A stretch of DNA of 64,000 bases, from positions 62,001 through 126,000 of the forward strand of contig MGUI01000065.1 in the NCBI GenBank assembly GCA_001799895.1, written 5' to 3'. The number at the start of each line of letters is the position of its first letter. Within the stretch, counting starts at the first letter, position 1. The notes under the pieces were generated by a model that was not told the origin of the DNA, did no database searches, and worked only from the letters and a program-made list of their open reading frames with translations. Positions 43,992-52,917 of the stretch are shown here, one piece after another. The DNA comes from Elusimicrobia bacterium GWD2_63_28. GTDB taxonomy: Bacteria > Elusimicrobiota > Elusimicrobia > Elusimicrobiales > UBA9959. A program made the translations under genes and the position numbers.

Positions 43992-44825
43992 ATGAAAAAA
44001 CCTTTCAGGCGCGCCTTTATAGAAATAACCAACACCTGCAACCTGGCCTGCGGTTTCTGTGCGGCGTCTTCGCGCGCTAAGGCGGCAATGTCCCTTGAAA
44101 CCTTTGAAAGCGCCGCGGCCCAGGCCGGAGGGCTGGCGTCCGTAGTCTTCCTGCATCTCCTGGGCGAACCGTTCATGCACCCCCGGCTCCCCGAAATACT
44201 CGGCGTGTGCTCCCGGCTGGGGCTTAAAGTCAACCTCGTAACCAACGGCGTCCTGCTGGATAAATTCGGGCCTGGGCTCTTCAATGAGAAATGCCTGGGC
44301 CAGGTTTCAATCTCGCTGCAAGCTTTAGGCGGACTGTCCCCCGCCCTTCGCGCCCAAACCTTGGGCAGGCTTACGGATTTCGCGCTGGGGAAGCCGCCCG
44401 GGCTTATTGTAAGTTTTCGCCTCCGCGGAGACCCGGAAGACTCTTTTATCAGGGAAACTAAAGCTTCCCTGCTGGGGTCGCTGGCGCAAGCCGGCCAGGG
44501 GGAGCGGGTCCGGGACGGGCTAAAACTGCGCGAGGGCGTGTACCTGAATTTCGGAAGTATTTTTGACTGGCCCGGCGGCGAAGGCGGCAAAGAGAAAAAG
44601 GGCTGTCTCGGGCTGCGCCACCATTTCGGCATTTTGAGCGACGGCCGCGTGGTGCCCTGCTGCGCGGATTTTGACGGAGCGCTGGCTTTGGGCAATATTA
44701 AGGAAAGACCCCTGGTCGAAATACTGGCCAGCCCGGAAGCCCTGGCCCTGCGCGACAGCATAGCGGGCAAAACTCCGATGCCCCCCTACTGCGCCTCCTG
44801 CGGCTTCACCGCCCCTGACCGCTGA
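43992..44825 (+). CDS. Radical SAM/SPASM domain protein
   Basis: 277 residues. The 4Fe-4S SAM motif CNLACGFC (CxxxCxxC) is near residue 16, with LLGEPFMHPRL as the GGEP-like segment and LVTNGVLL following. The C-terminal SPASM region has Cys in GCLGLRHHFGILSDGRVVPCCAD and PYCASCGF for an extra cluster. Such enzymes modify peptides or tRNA or act as maturases; no candidate peptide gene is adjacent. Smaller than most SPASM enzymes (usually 350 or more). Confidence 0.85.
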   Translation: MKKPFRRAFIEITNTCNLACGFCAASSRAKAAMSLETFESAAAQAGGLASVVFLHLLGEPFMHPRLPEILGVCSRLGLKVNLVTNGVLLDKFGPGLFNEKCLGQVSISLQALGGLSPALRAQTLGRLTDFALGKPPGLIVSFRLRGDPEDSFIRETKASLLGSLAQAGQGERVRDGLKLREGVYLNFGSIFDWPGGEGGKEKKGCLGLRHHFGILSDGRVVPCCADFDGALALGNIKERPLVEILASPEALALRDSIAGKTPMPPYCASCGFTAPDR

Positions 44826-44874
44826 GATGAAGTAGCAGCGCGAAGCGCAGGTAAAATATTAAAAAAAGCGCGGC

Positions 44875-46251
44875 TTACTTAGGCAGGGTGAACCAGAAGA
44901 GGGACCCGCTCGCCTCGGAGCTTTCCACGCCGACGGAGCCGCCGTGCAGTTCGACCAGGTGCTTCACGATAGAAAGCCCCAGGCCGGTGCCGCCCAGGTC
45001 GCGGGAGCGGGCCTTGTCGGCCCGGTAGAAGCGCTCGTAGATGTGCGGCAGATGCTCGGCGGGTATGCCGGGGCCGTTGTTCTCCACCGAGACCCTCACC
45101 GCGCCGGGCTCTTCGGAGGCGGAAACCTTTACCCAGCCGCCTTCGCGGCCGTACTTCACGGCGTTGTCCAGCAGGTTTATCAGCACCTGCGCCAGCTTGC
45201 CGCGGTCGGCGCTGACGGCCAGCCCGGCCGGCACCAGGTTGGACAGGAATATCTTTTTCTTGGCCATCAGGCCCGCAAGTCCGGAGGCGCTCTGGTCCGC
45301 CAGGGCCTTAAGCTCCACGGCGGACTTTTCCGCCCGGGCCTTGCCCGACTCCGCGTAGGAGATCTTCAGCAGGTCGTCGACGAGGTTTTCCAGGCGCACG
45401 GCCTGCTCGAAGATGCTCTTGGCGAACTGCGGACCGTGTTCCTTATCCTCAAGCGCGCCGCCCAGCAGTGTCTCGGCGCAGCCCTTGATGGCGGTAAGCG
45501 GCGTCTTCAGCTCGTGCGAGACATTGGCCACAAAATCCTTGCGCATCGTCTCTAATTTCCGGGGGCCGGTAATGTCGCGGGCCACCAGCACGCAGCCCCG
45601 CACGGCGCCGCCCTCCAGGATGGGGGCCGCGCTGACGGCCAGGAGCGTGCCGGGAGCCGGCTCGAATTCGAAGGCCACCGGGCCGCCGCTGGAGAGGGCC
45701 TTGATGGCCGCCGAGGAAAGCTCGTCGCCGCCGGGCATGCCCGACAGGCGCATCCCCTCCGGCTCAAAGCCTTTCACGCCCATCAGCTGGCGCGCGCGGG
45801 GGTTCATGCGGGTTATCACGCCGGCCCCGTCTGTAAAGAAAATGGCTTCGGACATGTCGCGGAAGGCGGCCTCCAGCTCCAGCCGGCGCAGCTCCGCGTC
45901 GCGCATCCTGGCGCCCAGCTCCCCGGCCATGAAGTTGAGAGTTTCGGAAAGCCTGCGCAGCTCGCCCGACGAGCCCACCGGGATGCGGTAATCGAAGTCC
46001 CCCCCGGCGAAGCGCTTGGAGCCGGAGATTATTTCGCCGAACTGCCGGGCCAGCAGCAGCGTGGCCAGCCACCCGGCGCCCAGGGCCAGGAGGGCCGACA
46101 GCCCGAACACGGAAAGGGCGTGCCCGCGCAGCGCGGCCAGCGGCACCGCGCCGGTGCTGTCGAGCAGCAGGGCGGCGGCGCCCAGGGCCAGCAGCGCCGC
46201 CAGCGCGTAGGACAGGGCTATCCTGAATTTAAAAGTGGAAAAGAAATTCAT
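44875..46251 (-). CDS. phoR: Phosphate-regulon sensor histidine kinase PhoR
   Basis: 458 residues. Two membrane helices (about 10-30 and 45-68), HAMP (about 69-120), PAS (about 125-225), HisKA with H246 in FVANVSHELKTPLTAIKG, and HATPase with ENNGPGIP and DLGGTGLGLSIVKHLVELHGG. There is almost no periplasmic loop, as in PhoR proteins that sense through PstSCAB-PhoU. Overlaps phoB by four bases. Confidence 0.9.
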   Translation of the reverse strand: MNFFSTFKFRIALSYALAALLALGAAALLLDSTGAVPLAALRGHALSVFGLSALLALGAGWLATLLLARQFGEIISGSKRFAGGDFDYRIPVGSSGELRRLSETLNFMAGELGARMRDAELRRLELEAAFRDMSEAIFFTDGAGVITRMNPRARQLMGVKGFEPEGMRLSGMPGGDELSSAAIKALSSGGPVAFEFEPAPGTLLAVSAAPILEGGAVRGCVLVARDITGPRKLETMRKDFVANVSHELKTPLTAIKGCAETLLGGALEDKEHGPQFAKSIFEQAVRLENLVDDLLKISYAESGKARAEKSAVELKALADQSASGLAGLMAKKKIFLSNLVPAGLAVSADRGKLAQVLINLLDNAVKYGREGGWVKVSASEEPGAVRVSVENNGPGIPAEHLPHIYERFYRADKARSRDLGGTGLGLSIVKHLVELHGGSVGVESSEASGSLFWFTLPK

Positions 46252-46946
46252 TCCCCGTCGAACCTGTAGCCGTAATTCTTGACGGTGATTATGCGCCGGC
46301 CTTCCTTGCCCAGTTTCTTGCGCAGCGTGCCGATGTGCACGTCCACCGTTCGGGTCTCCACCTCGAGCGAGGCGTCCAGGCCCCAGGCCTTCTCCAGCAG
46401 TTCTTCGCGGGTCAGCACGCGGTCGCCGCAGGCCATCAGCGCCTTCAGCAGCTCGAATTCCTTGGAGGTCAGTTCCAGGGGCCCGCCCTTCAGGCGGACC
46501 TGTACTTTGGCAGCGTCCAGTTCCAGCGTCCCGGCCTTCAGTTTCCCCGGGGCCTCCGCCGCGGCGGCCTTCACGGAGGCGCGCCGCAGCACCGCCTGCA
46601 CGCGGGCCAGCAGTTCTTTGAGGCCGAAAGGTTTGGTCACATAGTCGTCCGCGCCGAGGCCCAGGCCCAGTACTTTGTCGGATTCCTCGCCCTTGGCGGT
46701 CAGCATGATAATAGGGATGGCGGAGGTTTTGGCGTCAGCCTTCAGCCGCCGGCAGACCTCCAGGCCGTCCAGGCCGGGCAGCATCAGGTCCAGCAGCACC
46801 AGCGCGGGCTTCTCTTTGGCGGCGGTCAGGGCGGCGTAGGAGCCGTCGTGGACCAGCACGGGCCGGTACCCCTCTTTTTTGAGGTTGTACTCTATCATCC
46901 GGGCTATATCCTTCTCGTCCTCGACCACCAGGATCTTTTCGTTCAT
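46248..46946 (-). CDS. phoB: Phosphate-regulon response regulator PhoB
   Basis: 232 residues of the OmpR/PhoB type. Receiver with D53 in LVLLDLMLPG and K in YVTKPFG; winged helix at the C-terminus (LELTSKEFELLKALMACGDRVLTREELLEKAWG, VDVHIGTLRKKLG). The location inside a phosphate island and a two-repeat Pho box in its own promoter support the PhoB assignment and autoregulation. Confidence 0.9.
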   Translation of the reverse strand: MNEKILVVEDEKDIARMIEYNLKKEGYRPVLVHDGSYAALTAAKEKPALVLLDLMLPGLDGLEVCRRLKADAKTSAIPIIMLTAKGEESDKVLGLGLGADDYVTKPFGLKELLARVQAVLRRASVKAAAAEAPGKLKAGTLELDAAKVQVRLKGGPLELTSKEFELLKALMACGDRVLTREELLEKAWGLDASLEVETRTVDVHIGTLRKKLGKEGRRIITVKNYGYRFDGE

Positions 46947-46959
46947 AGGCTGGCTATAT

Positions 46960-47001
46960 TTTATAACAGCCGGGCCCGCCTTGGGGTAAATTCCTTGTAA
47001 A
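46960..47001 (-). promoter_or_regulatory. Two-repeat Pho box and -10 of phoBR
   Basis: Minus-strand TTTACAAGGAA (47001-46991) and TTTACCCCAAG (46990-46980) are followed by 14 bp and TATAAA (46965-46960). The distances to the -10 box match the second and third repeats of the four-repeat boxes within one base. Confidence 0.65.
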
Positions 47002-47022
47002 ATAGGCGCGGCCGGGCTTTGC

Positions 47023-47028
47023 TATAAT
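47023..47028 (+). promoter_or_regulatory. tilS -10 box, leaderless
   Basis: TATAAT ends six bases before the tilS ATG at 47035, with no ribosome site. The divergent phoB promoter lies just upstream. Confidence 0.55.
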
Positions 47029-47034
47029 CTCGTT

Positions 47035-47784
47035 ATGCCCCCGAAAAAAGCAGTAACCCTCAATTTCTGGAACCGGGTGACCGCCAACGCCAGGCGGCGT
47101 CATTTATTCCACGACGGCGACTCTATCCTGCTGGCCGTCTCCGGGGGTCCCGATTCGGTGGCGATGCTGGACTACTTCGCCGGGCAGGCCAGGGCCCACC
47201 GCCTGAAGCTGCACATCTGCCATATCAACCACAAGCTGCGCGGCCGCCTGGCCGACAGGGACGCGGCCTTTGTAAAAAAGCTGGGGGCCGGCTACAGCAT
47301 CGAGACCACCATACTTTCCGCGGACGTGAAGGCGCTGGCAAAGAAGAGTGGCACCGGCATAGAGCACGCGGCCCGCAATGCCCGCTACGCGCTGCTGTCT
47401 AAAACCGCGCTCAAGAAAAAATGCCGCCTGGTGGCCACCGCACACCACGCCGACGACCATGCCGAGACCATGATACTCAACCTGCTGCGCGGCACCGAGC
47501 CCAAAGGACTGCTGGGCATCCCGGAACGCCGCGAGCTCTGCCGCAGCGGCGGGACGCGCGTGGAGCTCATCCGCCCCTTCCTCGCCGTTTCCAGGCGGGA
47601 GATCGAGGAGTATATAAAGTTCAACGCGCTGCCCTCCCGGAAGGACCACACCAACGACGACGAACACTACACCCGCAACTGGATACGCGGCACCCTGCTG
47701 CCGCTGATGCTGAAAAAACAGCCCCGCCTGCGCGAGCACCTGGCCGAACTGTCGGGCAAACTGGCGGCGCTGCTGCCGCGCTGA
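47035..47784 (+). CDS. tilS: tRNA(Ile)-lysidine synthetase (short form)
   Basis: 249 residues. The PP-loop motif is VSGGPDSVAML. HICHINHKLRGR, GTGIEHAARNARYALL and ATAHHADDHAETMILNLLRG identify TilS, which converts the wobble C of tRNA-Ile(CAU) to lysidine using ATP and lysine. Only the catalytic core and a short helical tail are present; the longer C-terminal domains of E. coli TilS are absent, as in several short-form bacterial TilS proteins. Confidence 0.92.
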   Translation: MPPKKAVTLNFWNRVTANARRRHLFHDGDSILLAVSGGPDSVAMLDYFAGQARAHRLKLHICHINHKLRGRLADRDAAFVKKLGAGYSIETTILSADVKALAKKSGTGIEHAARNARYALLSKTALKKKCRLVATAHHADDHAETMILNLLRGTEPKGLLGIPERRELCRSGGTRVELIRPFLAVSRREIEEYIKFNALPSRKDHTNDDEHYTRNWIRGTLLPLMLKKQPRLREHLAELSGKLAALLPR

Positions 47785-47796
47785 CGCCGCTCCTAT

Positions 47797-47841
47797 TTTA
47801 CACAGACTTTACACCCCCGCGCTCCTCCGCGCTGGTATAAT
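47797..47841 (+). promoter_or_regulatory. Two-repeat Pho box and -10 of the Na/Pi transporter gene
   Basis: TTTACACAGAC (47797-47807) and TTTACACCCCC (47808-47818), then 17 bp and TATAAT (47836-47841). Start near 47848 leaves a leader of about 43 nt with an AAGGGAC ribosome site. Confidence 0.7.
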
Positions 47842-47890
47842 TTTATAGCGGCCTTTTGCGCCGCCATCCTTCCGGACAAGGGACAATTAA

Positions 47891-49579
47891 ATGCTGAAAG
47901 GTCTTGAAATGTTCTTCTACCTCCTGGGCGGCCTGGGCGTTTTCCTGCTGGGCCTGGAGATCATGAGCGAGGGCCTGCAGAAGAGCGCGGGCCAGGGCCT
48001 GCGGAAAATGCTGGCGAAGGCCACCACCAACAGGCTGGCCGGCACTTTCTCCGGTTTCGCTGTAACTTCCATCATCCAATCCTCCAGCGCCACCACCGTC
48101 ATGGTGGTAGGCTTCGCCAGCGCCGGTCTGCTCACCCTTTCACAGTCGCTGGGCGTGATCTTCGGCGCCAACATCGGCACCACGGTCACGGCCTGGATAG
48201 TCAGTTTGCTGGGCTTCAAGATAAAGATCTCCGCCTTCGCCCTGCCGCTGATAGGCATCGGCTTCTTCTCGCGCTTTATCAAGCGCTGGAAGTGGCCGCA
48301 CCGCATAGGCGAGGTGATGGTGGGCTTCGGCCTGCTGTTCTTCGGCCTTGAACTTATCAAGGACGGCATCCCGGACCTGCGCAACTCCCCCGAGGTGCTG
48401 GCCTGGATAGCCAGGTTCTCTCCCGCCGATATTCTGCCGCGCCTGGGCCTGATAGCGGTGGGCACCATACTGACCGTGGTCTTCCAATCCTCCAGCGCGG
48501 TCATGGCCGTCACCATAGCCGCCGCGGCCAAGGGCATCATAGATTTCCCCGCCGCCGCGGCGCTGGTGCTGGGCGAGAACATCGGCACCACCATCACCGC
48601 CAACCTGGCGGCCCTGGGCGCCTCGCGCACCGCCAAGCAGGCGGCCATAGGCCATTTCCTCTTCAACGTCCTGGGTGTGATCTGGGTGACGCTGCTGTTT
48701 TCGCCTATAATACGGCTGGTGGACCTGATAGTTCCAGGCGCGCCCTACGGAACCAGCGAAGCGGCGCTGCTGGTGGCCATCCCGCTGCACATCTCGGCTT
48801 TCCACACCGTCTTCAACATAATGAACACCGCCCTGATGCTGCCCTTTATCAATCAGTTCGAGCGGCTGGTGCTGCTGATAATGCCTGACGAGAAGGTAAG
48901 CGGGCCCAAGGAGCACGAGCTGATCTATTTAACTACGCCCTTCGCCAGGGCGCCCGAGCTGGCCATAGACGCGGGGCGCAAGGAGATAGACCATATGGCC
49001 GGCGTGGTGACCGGTATGATGGCTAAGGTGGCCGACGCGCTGGCCGACGGCAAAATAGAGGACCATGAGATAGACGCCATCAAGGCCGACGAGAAGACCA
49101 CCGACGTGCTGGAGCACAAGATCAACAATTACCTGGCGGCGCTGGTGCACGAGCGGCTCTCCAACAAGACCAGCCGCGAGGTGCTCTCGCTGATGAGCAT
49201 GATAAACGACTTTGAGAAGATGGGCGATTACGGCGAGAAGATAGCCAACCTGCTGGGCCGCACCCGGGAACCGGGGCTGGCCCTGACGAAGGAGGCCTAC
49301 GCGGACCTCATCAAGATCGCCTCCCACGCGCGCGGCATGCTGGAAGAGACGCGCGGTTTCATACTCAAACCCGAGGGCGACATCATGGCCCGCATCTGGG
49401 AACTTGAGAACGAGTTGAACCGCCTGCGCAACGAATACCGCGAAAACCACATGACGCGCATCTCCAGCGGCAGCTGCGGCGCGGGCGTGGGCCCGCTCTA
49501 TTCAGACCTGCTCAACAGCTTCGAGAAGATGGGCGACCACGCCGTGAACGTGGTGGAGGCCGTAGTAGGCCTGAAATAA
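47891..49579 (+). CDS. Na/Pi-cotransporter family II (NptA-type) with C-terminal PhoU domain
   Basis: 562 residues. Two inverted transport repeats each carry QSSSA: SIIQSSSATTVMVVGFASAGLL (about 59-80) and VVFQSSSAVMAVTIAAAA. GANIGTTVTAWIVSLLG and GENIGTTITANLAALGAS are the matching phosphate-site loops. The last 200 residues are a PhoU-like helical domain (NDFEKMGDYGEKIANLLGR, NSFEKMGDHAVNVVEAVVG). It moves phosphate with sodium. A Pho box precedes it, which fits uptake under starvation. Confidence 0.92.
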   Translation: MLKGLEMFFYLLGGLGVFLLGLEIMSEGLQKSAGQGLRKMLAKATTNRLAGTFSGFAVTSIIQSSSATTVMVVGFASAGLLTLSQSLGVIFGANIGTTVTAWIVSLLGFKIKISAFALPLIGIGFFSRFIKRWKWPHRIGEVMVGFGLLFFGLELIKDGIPDLRNSPEVLAWIARFSPADILPRLGLIAVGTILTVVFQSSSAVMAVTIAAAAKGIIDFPAAAALVLGENIGTTITANLAALGASRTAKQAAIGHFLFNVLGVIWVTLLFSPIIRLVDLIVPGAPYGTSEAALLVAIPLHISAFHTVFNIMNTALMLPFINQFERLVLLIMPDEKVSGPKEHELIYLTTPFARAPELAIDAGRKEIDHMAGVVTGMMAKVADALADGKIEDHEIDAIKADEKTTDVLEHKINNYLAALVHERLSNKTSREVLSLMSMINDFEKMGDYGEKIANLLGRTREPGLALTKEAYADLIKIASHARGMLEETRGFILKPEGDIMARIWELENELNRLRNEYRENHMTRISSGSCGAGVGPLYSDLLNSFEKMGDHAVNVVEAVVGLK

Positions 49580-49593
49580 CCGCGCGCGCTTTA

Positions 49594-49621
49594 AAAAAGC
49601 CGGGGACAGCCCCGGCTTTTT
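49594..49621. terminator. Bidirectional terminator between Na/Pi transporter and GT-C genes
   Basis: AAAAAGCCGGGG pairs with CCCCGGCTTTTT around ACAG. T-runs flank it on both strands, so it can end the plus-strand transporter and the convergent minus-strand cluster, whose last gene ends within it. Confidence 0.85.
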
Positions 49622-51191
49622 ATTTTATCCGGGAAGCCGCGAGCCCGTCCCTGGCCGCCCGCAGTACGGAGGCGGCTTCCAGGTCTCCCCGGCGCTCGAG
49701 GAAAGATGCGGCCGCCGCGAGCAGTTCGGGGGTTAGCGCGGCGGGGTCCGACCCTTCCGCCATTTCGAAGGCCCGCACGGCGCCGGCACCGTCGCCGGTT
49801 TCAGCGTAAACCAGAGCCAGCTGTACCCAGCCCGAGGCCTCGGCAAAACTGCGGTTGAACGGCGTCGGCAGCAGGCAGACCAGGAGCAGGGGCGAAGCCA
49901 GCAGGGCGGGCCTGAGGGCGCGCCGCCAATCCCGGGAGACCAGCGCGGTTCCGGCGTAATCCAGCATCCCCCCCGCCAGCGGCAGCAGCAAGGCCAGGGC
50001 CGGCAGGCGGTAGCGATCGGTCAGCCAGAAAGGCAGCAGCGAAGCGAAATACGCGGCAAAGAGAAAGAGCAGCAGGCCGGAGCTTTCCTTGCGGCGGCAG
50101 AGAAACAGCCCGGCGGCGCCGAGGCAGCCGGCCAGGGCGAAAGAGACCAGCGGCCAGCGCAGCAGCGTAGCGAACTGCCCCGAGATGAACTGCAGGTCGT
50201 AGTTGTCGGGGATCTCGTAGCGGTTCCAGAAGAAAAAGAATTTGGCGGCGGTGAGCTTCAGCCAGGCCCCCGGGTTTTCAGCGATGAACGCTAATCCCTT
50301 GCGGAACCAGAAGGCGGAGATCTCCGAGGGCTTCAGTTCCCGCCCCGACTCTCTTTCGGCTATCAGCGCCGGCTGGCTCTCTTCCAGCGGGGGGGCGGAA
50401 CTGAAGCCGGGCGGGTAAATGCCGGTCCCGCTGGCCGAGGGGTTGTTCCCCAGGTAAAAAGTGTACCCGCCGTTATAATTTACCAGCACCAGGTCGCGGC
50501 TGGCCGCCCAGTTATGCAGCGCCGCGGGCAGCAGCGGCAGGGCCGCGCCCAGCAGCAGCGGCAGGGCGGCGGACCTTAAAAGCCGCCTGGCCGGCTCCCG
50601 CTGCCAGGCCCAGAGGAGCAGGGCGGGCAGCAACAGCAGGGCGTTGGTGCGCAGCAGCGCCGCCCAGCCCCCGGCCAGGCCGCAATAAAAATAATCCCGC
50701 GCCCGCCCGGTACCCCCGGCCCGCAGCGCCAGCAGCGCGAACAGCGCGGCCGAGAGCACGGCGAAGGTTTCCTTGCCCGGCACGGCGGCGCTGAAGATGA
50801 AGGGGCGGTAAAGCGCGCAGAGCAGTCCCGCCCACAGGCCGGCCCGGCCGCCGAAGCAGCGTTCGCCCAGGCGCATGACCAGCAGGCAGGTGCAGGAATC
50901 GGCCAGCGCCTGCAGCCACAGCACACCGGCCGGCTGATGGCCGAAAAGTTTATAAAAGCCGGCCAGGAAGTAGGGGTAGAACGGGGACTGGTAGAAAGCC
51001 GTATGCCGCAGCGGGCCGTTCTCCAGTATCTCCAGGGCCCACCTGTCGTAGGCCCAGGCGTCGGAACTGAGCGCAGAGAGATAGGGCAGGTCCAGCCACT
51101 GCAGCAGGAAGACGGCGCGCAGCGCGAAGGCCAGGAGGAACAGCCACGCGTAGCGCAGCCGCCGCAGTTTATCGAAGAGTCCGGGGTTCAT
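49620..51191 (-). CDS. GT-C-type (PMT_2/ArnT-like) membrane glycosyltransferase with C-terminal helical repeat
   Basis: 523 residues with about eleven hydrophobic helices. The first loop has SSDAWAYDRWALEILENGPLRHTAFYQSPFYPYFLAGFYKLFG, a close fit to the PMT_2 catalytic loop with its Asp and the YPPLYPYLLA-like motif. A later loop DRYRLPALALLLPLAG is also typical. The last 80 residues (WVQLALVYAETGDGAGAVRAFEMAEGSDP) resemble a TPR. It would transfer sugar from a lipid carrier in the envelope. Last gene of an eight-gene minus-strand run. Confidence 0.75.
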   Translation of the reverse strand: MNPGLFDKLRRLRYAWLFLLAFALRAVFLLQWLDLPYLSALSSDAWAYDRWALEILENGPLRHTAFYQSPFYPYFLAGFYKLFGHQPAGVLWLQALADSCTCLLVMRLGERCFGGRAGLWAGLLCALYRPFIFSAAVPGKETFAVLSAALFALLALRAGGTGRARDYFYCGLAGGWAALLRTNALLLLPALLLWAWQREPARRLLRSAALPLLLGAALPLLPAALHNWAASRDLVLVNYNGGYTFYLGNNPSASGTGIYPPGFSSAPPLEESQPALIAERESGRELKPSEISAFWFRKGLAFIAENPGAWLKLTAAKFFFFWNRYEIPDNYDLQFISGQFATLLRWPLVSFALAGCLGAAGLFLCRRKESSGLLLFLFAAYFASLLPFWLTDRYRLPALALLLPLAGGMLDYAGTALVSRDWRRALRPALLASPLLLVCLLPTPFNRSFAEASGWVQLALVYAETGDGAGAVRAFEMAEGSDPAALTPELLAAAASFLERRGDLEAASVLRAARDGLAASRIK

Positions 51192-51212
51192 GCATCACGC
51201 GGCGCGGGAGCC

Positions 51213-51626
51213 CTACAGTTTCAAGCCCGGCTTGCCGGAGGGCGAGTCGTAGTCGCCGAAGAAGGGCAGGTCCGTGACCTCGTCGATGGCCTTCTGCAGC
51301 GCGGCCAGGCCGAAAGGTTTCTTCAGGAAGCGCAGCTTGGGATCGGCCTTGGCCAGCGCGGCTCCCTTGGCCGTCTCGAGCCCGCTCCAGAGTATGAAAG
51401 GCGCGGCCGCGTACTCGGGCATGGCGCGCGCCTTGCAGTAGATCTCCACCCCGTCGAAGCCGGGCATGTTGATGTCCGAAATGATCAGCTCCGCGCGCAC
51501 CTCTTTGATCTTCTTGAACAGGTCGGTGCCGCAGGCGGCCACCGTTACGGCGTGCCCCTGGTGCTCCAGGTGCGGCACCAGCATGGCCAGCAGGTTCTGG
51601 TCGTCGTCCGCTATGATGATCTTCAT
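51213..51626 (-). CDS. Single-domain response regulator
   Basis: 137 residues forming a receiver only. IIIADDDQNL gives the acidic pair, D51 in LIISDINMPG the phosphoacceptor, FILWSG the switch and FLKKPFG the Lys. Similar in layout to the receiver at 10074-10439, but clearly a different sequence. It lies between nnrE and the GT-C gene, with short gaps. Confidence 0.88.
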   Translation of the reverse strand: MKIIIADDDQNLLAMLVPHLEHQGHAVTVAACGTDLFKKIKEVRAELIISDINMPGFDGVEIYCKARAMPEYAAAPFILWSGLETAKGAALAKADPKLRFLKKPFGLAALQKAIDEVTDLPFFGDYDSPSGKPGLKL

Positions 51627-51640
51627 TGCCCCCCTCCGCT

Positions 51641-52369
51641 CTAGCGCCTGGCCTCTTCTATCAGCGCCGCCGGGTAGCCGATGGGCAGCACTTTTATGAC
51701 GCCGGTATTCTTCTGGGCGTGCGCGGCCATCAGGCCGGACTTCGCGAAGCCCAGGGTCAAGGTCAGTTTTGCCATGATATAAACGCCGCTGTGGTGGCCG
51801 GTATCCGGGCTGAGGCCCGACGGGATGTCCACGGCGATTATGGGCCGGGCGCTCTTGTTCATCAGCTGTATCACCCGGTGCACGGGCCCCGTGGGCTTGC
51901 CGACGGCGCTCACGCCCAGCAGCGCGTCCAGCAGCAGGTCGGCGGCGGCGAACTCGGCGCTCAGGGCGTCCAGGTCCTCCCTGCCGGCCAGCGCCACCGT
52001 CACGCCGGCGGCGCGCGCGGCCTCGAGGTTCTTCACCACCAGCTCGCCGTAGCCGCTTTCCTTGGGCGCCAGGATAAAAACTTTAACTGCGGCGCCGGCC
52101 AGCTTCAGGTAGCGCGCGGCCACCAGGCCGTCCCCGCCGTTATTCCCCTTGCCGCAGCAGATAACGGCCCGCAGTTCCGCCGGGCCTTTCTTCAGTTCGG
52201 CCGCGGCATACTCCAGCGCCTTTTCGGCCACCGCCCGCCCGGCGTTCTCCATCAGGTCGGCCGAAGGGATGGAATATTCCCTGGACGCTTTCATGTCCAG
52301 GTATTTCATCTTCTCGGCGGTAACCACCGGGAGGCCGTCGAACTCTTTTACCTGCGGTATCTTCGACAT
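51641..52369 (-). CDS. nnrE: NAD(P)H-hydrate epimerase (YjeF N-terminal domain)
   Basis: 242 residues. VICCGKGNNGGDGLVAARYLKLAG binds the nucleotide and VDIPSGLSPDTG follows, both standard for YjeF_N/NnrE. It converts R- to S-NAD(P)H hydrate for repair by the dehydratase NnrD. The dehydratase domain is often fused C-terminally; here it is absent and must be elsewhere. Confidence 0.9.
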   Translation of the reverse strand: MSKIPQVKEFDGLPVVTAEKMKYLDMKASREYSIPSADLMENAGRAVAEKALEYAAAELKKGPAELRAVICCGKGNNGGDGLVAARYLKLAGAAVKVFILAPKESGYGELVVKNLEAARAAGVTVALAGREDLDALSAEFAAADLLLDALLGVSAVGKPTGPVHRVIQLMNKSARPIIAVDIPSGLSPDTGHHSGVYIMAKLTLTLGFAKSGLMAAHAQKNTGVIKVLPIGYPAALIEEARR

Positions 52370-52370
52370 C

Positions 52371-52916
52371 TCAGATCACTAGCCAGACCAGCCAGGCTAT
52401 CGCGTAGACGAAAGCCAGGGAGAACAGCGCCCAGAGCCCGGCGTAAGGCAGCGCCACCGACAGCAGCGCCTTGTTGGCCGAGACCGGGTAGAGCCGCCGG
52501 ATCAGCCGTACCCGCGCGTAGATCACGAGCAGGAAGCAGAGGCAGAACCAGAGAAAGGCGCTGAGCACGCCCAGCTTGGCGAAGAAGGCCAGCGGCACCA
52601 GCAGAGCCAGGAAATAATCCGTGCAGCCGAAGGCCAGGAAGAGCCGGCCGGCGCTACCCCTGGCGCCGGTCAGGTCCATGAACAGGCCTATCAGCCCGGC
52701 GAAGAGGAAGTTGGCGGCCAGCACGAACAGCAGCACCACGGAGAAGGACATGAAGCCCGGCGGCACCGCCGAGAACAGCCGCATGCAGACGAAGAGGCCC
52801 ACCGTGCCGGCCAGGTAGCCCAGCATGCCGGTCCGGCCGAAGCCTTCAGGCCGGTCCGGCCCGGCCAGCGTCTCCGGGCATTCTATCAGGGCGGATAAAG
52901 AATTTATCGGGTTCAT
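52371..52916 (-). CDS. Yip1-like integral membrane protein
   Basis: 181 residues with five hydrophobic helices. The short N-terminal amphipathic part before the helices and the FGCTDYFLALLVPL ... LFSLAFVYAIAWLV arrangement recall Yip1-domain proteins, a weak match. A single base separates it from both neighbours (sppA upstream, nnrE downstream). Confidence 0.6.
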   Translation of the reverse strand: MNPINSLSALIECPETLAGPDRPEGFGRTGMLGYLAGTVGLFVCMRLFSAVPPGFMSFSVVLLFVLAANFLFAGLIGLFMDLTGARGSAGRLFLAFGCTDYFLALLVPLAFFAKLGVLSAFLWFCLCFLLVIYARVRLIRRLYPVSANKALLSVALPYAGLWALFSLAFVYAIAWLVWLVI

Positions 52917-52917
52917 A

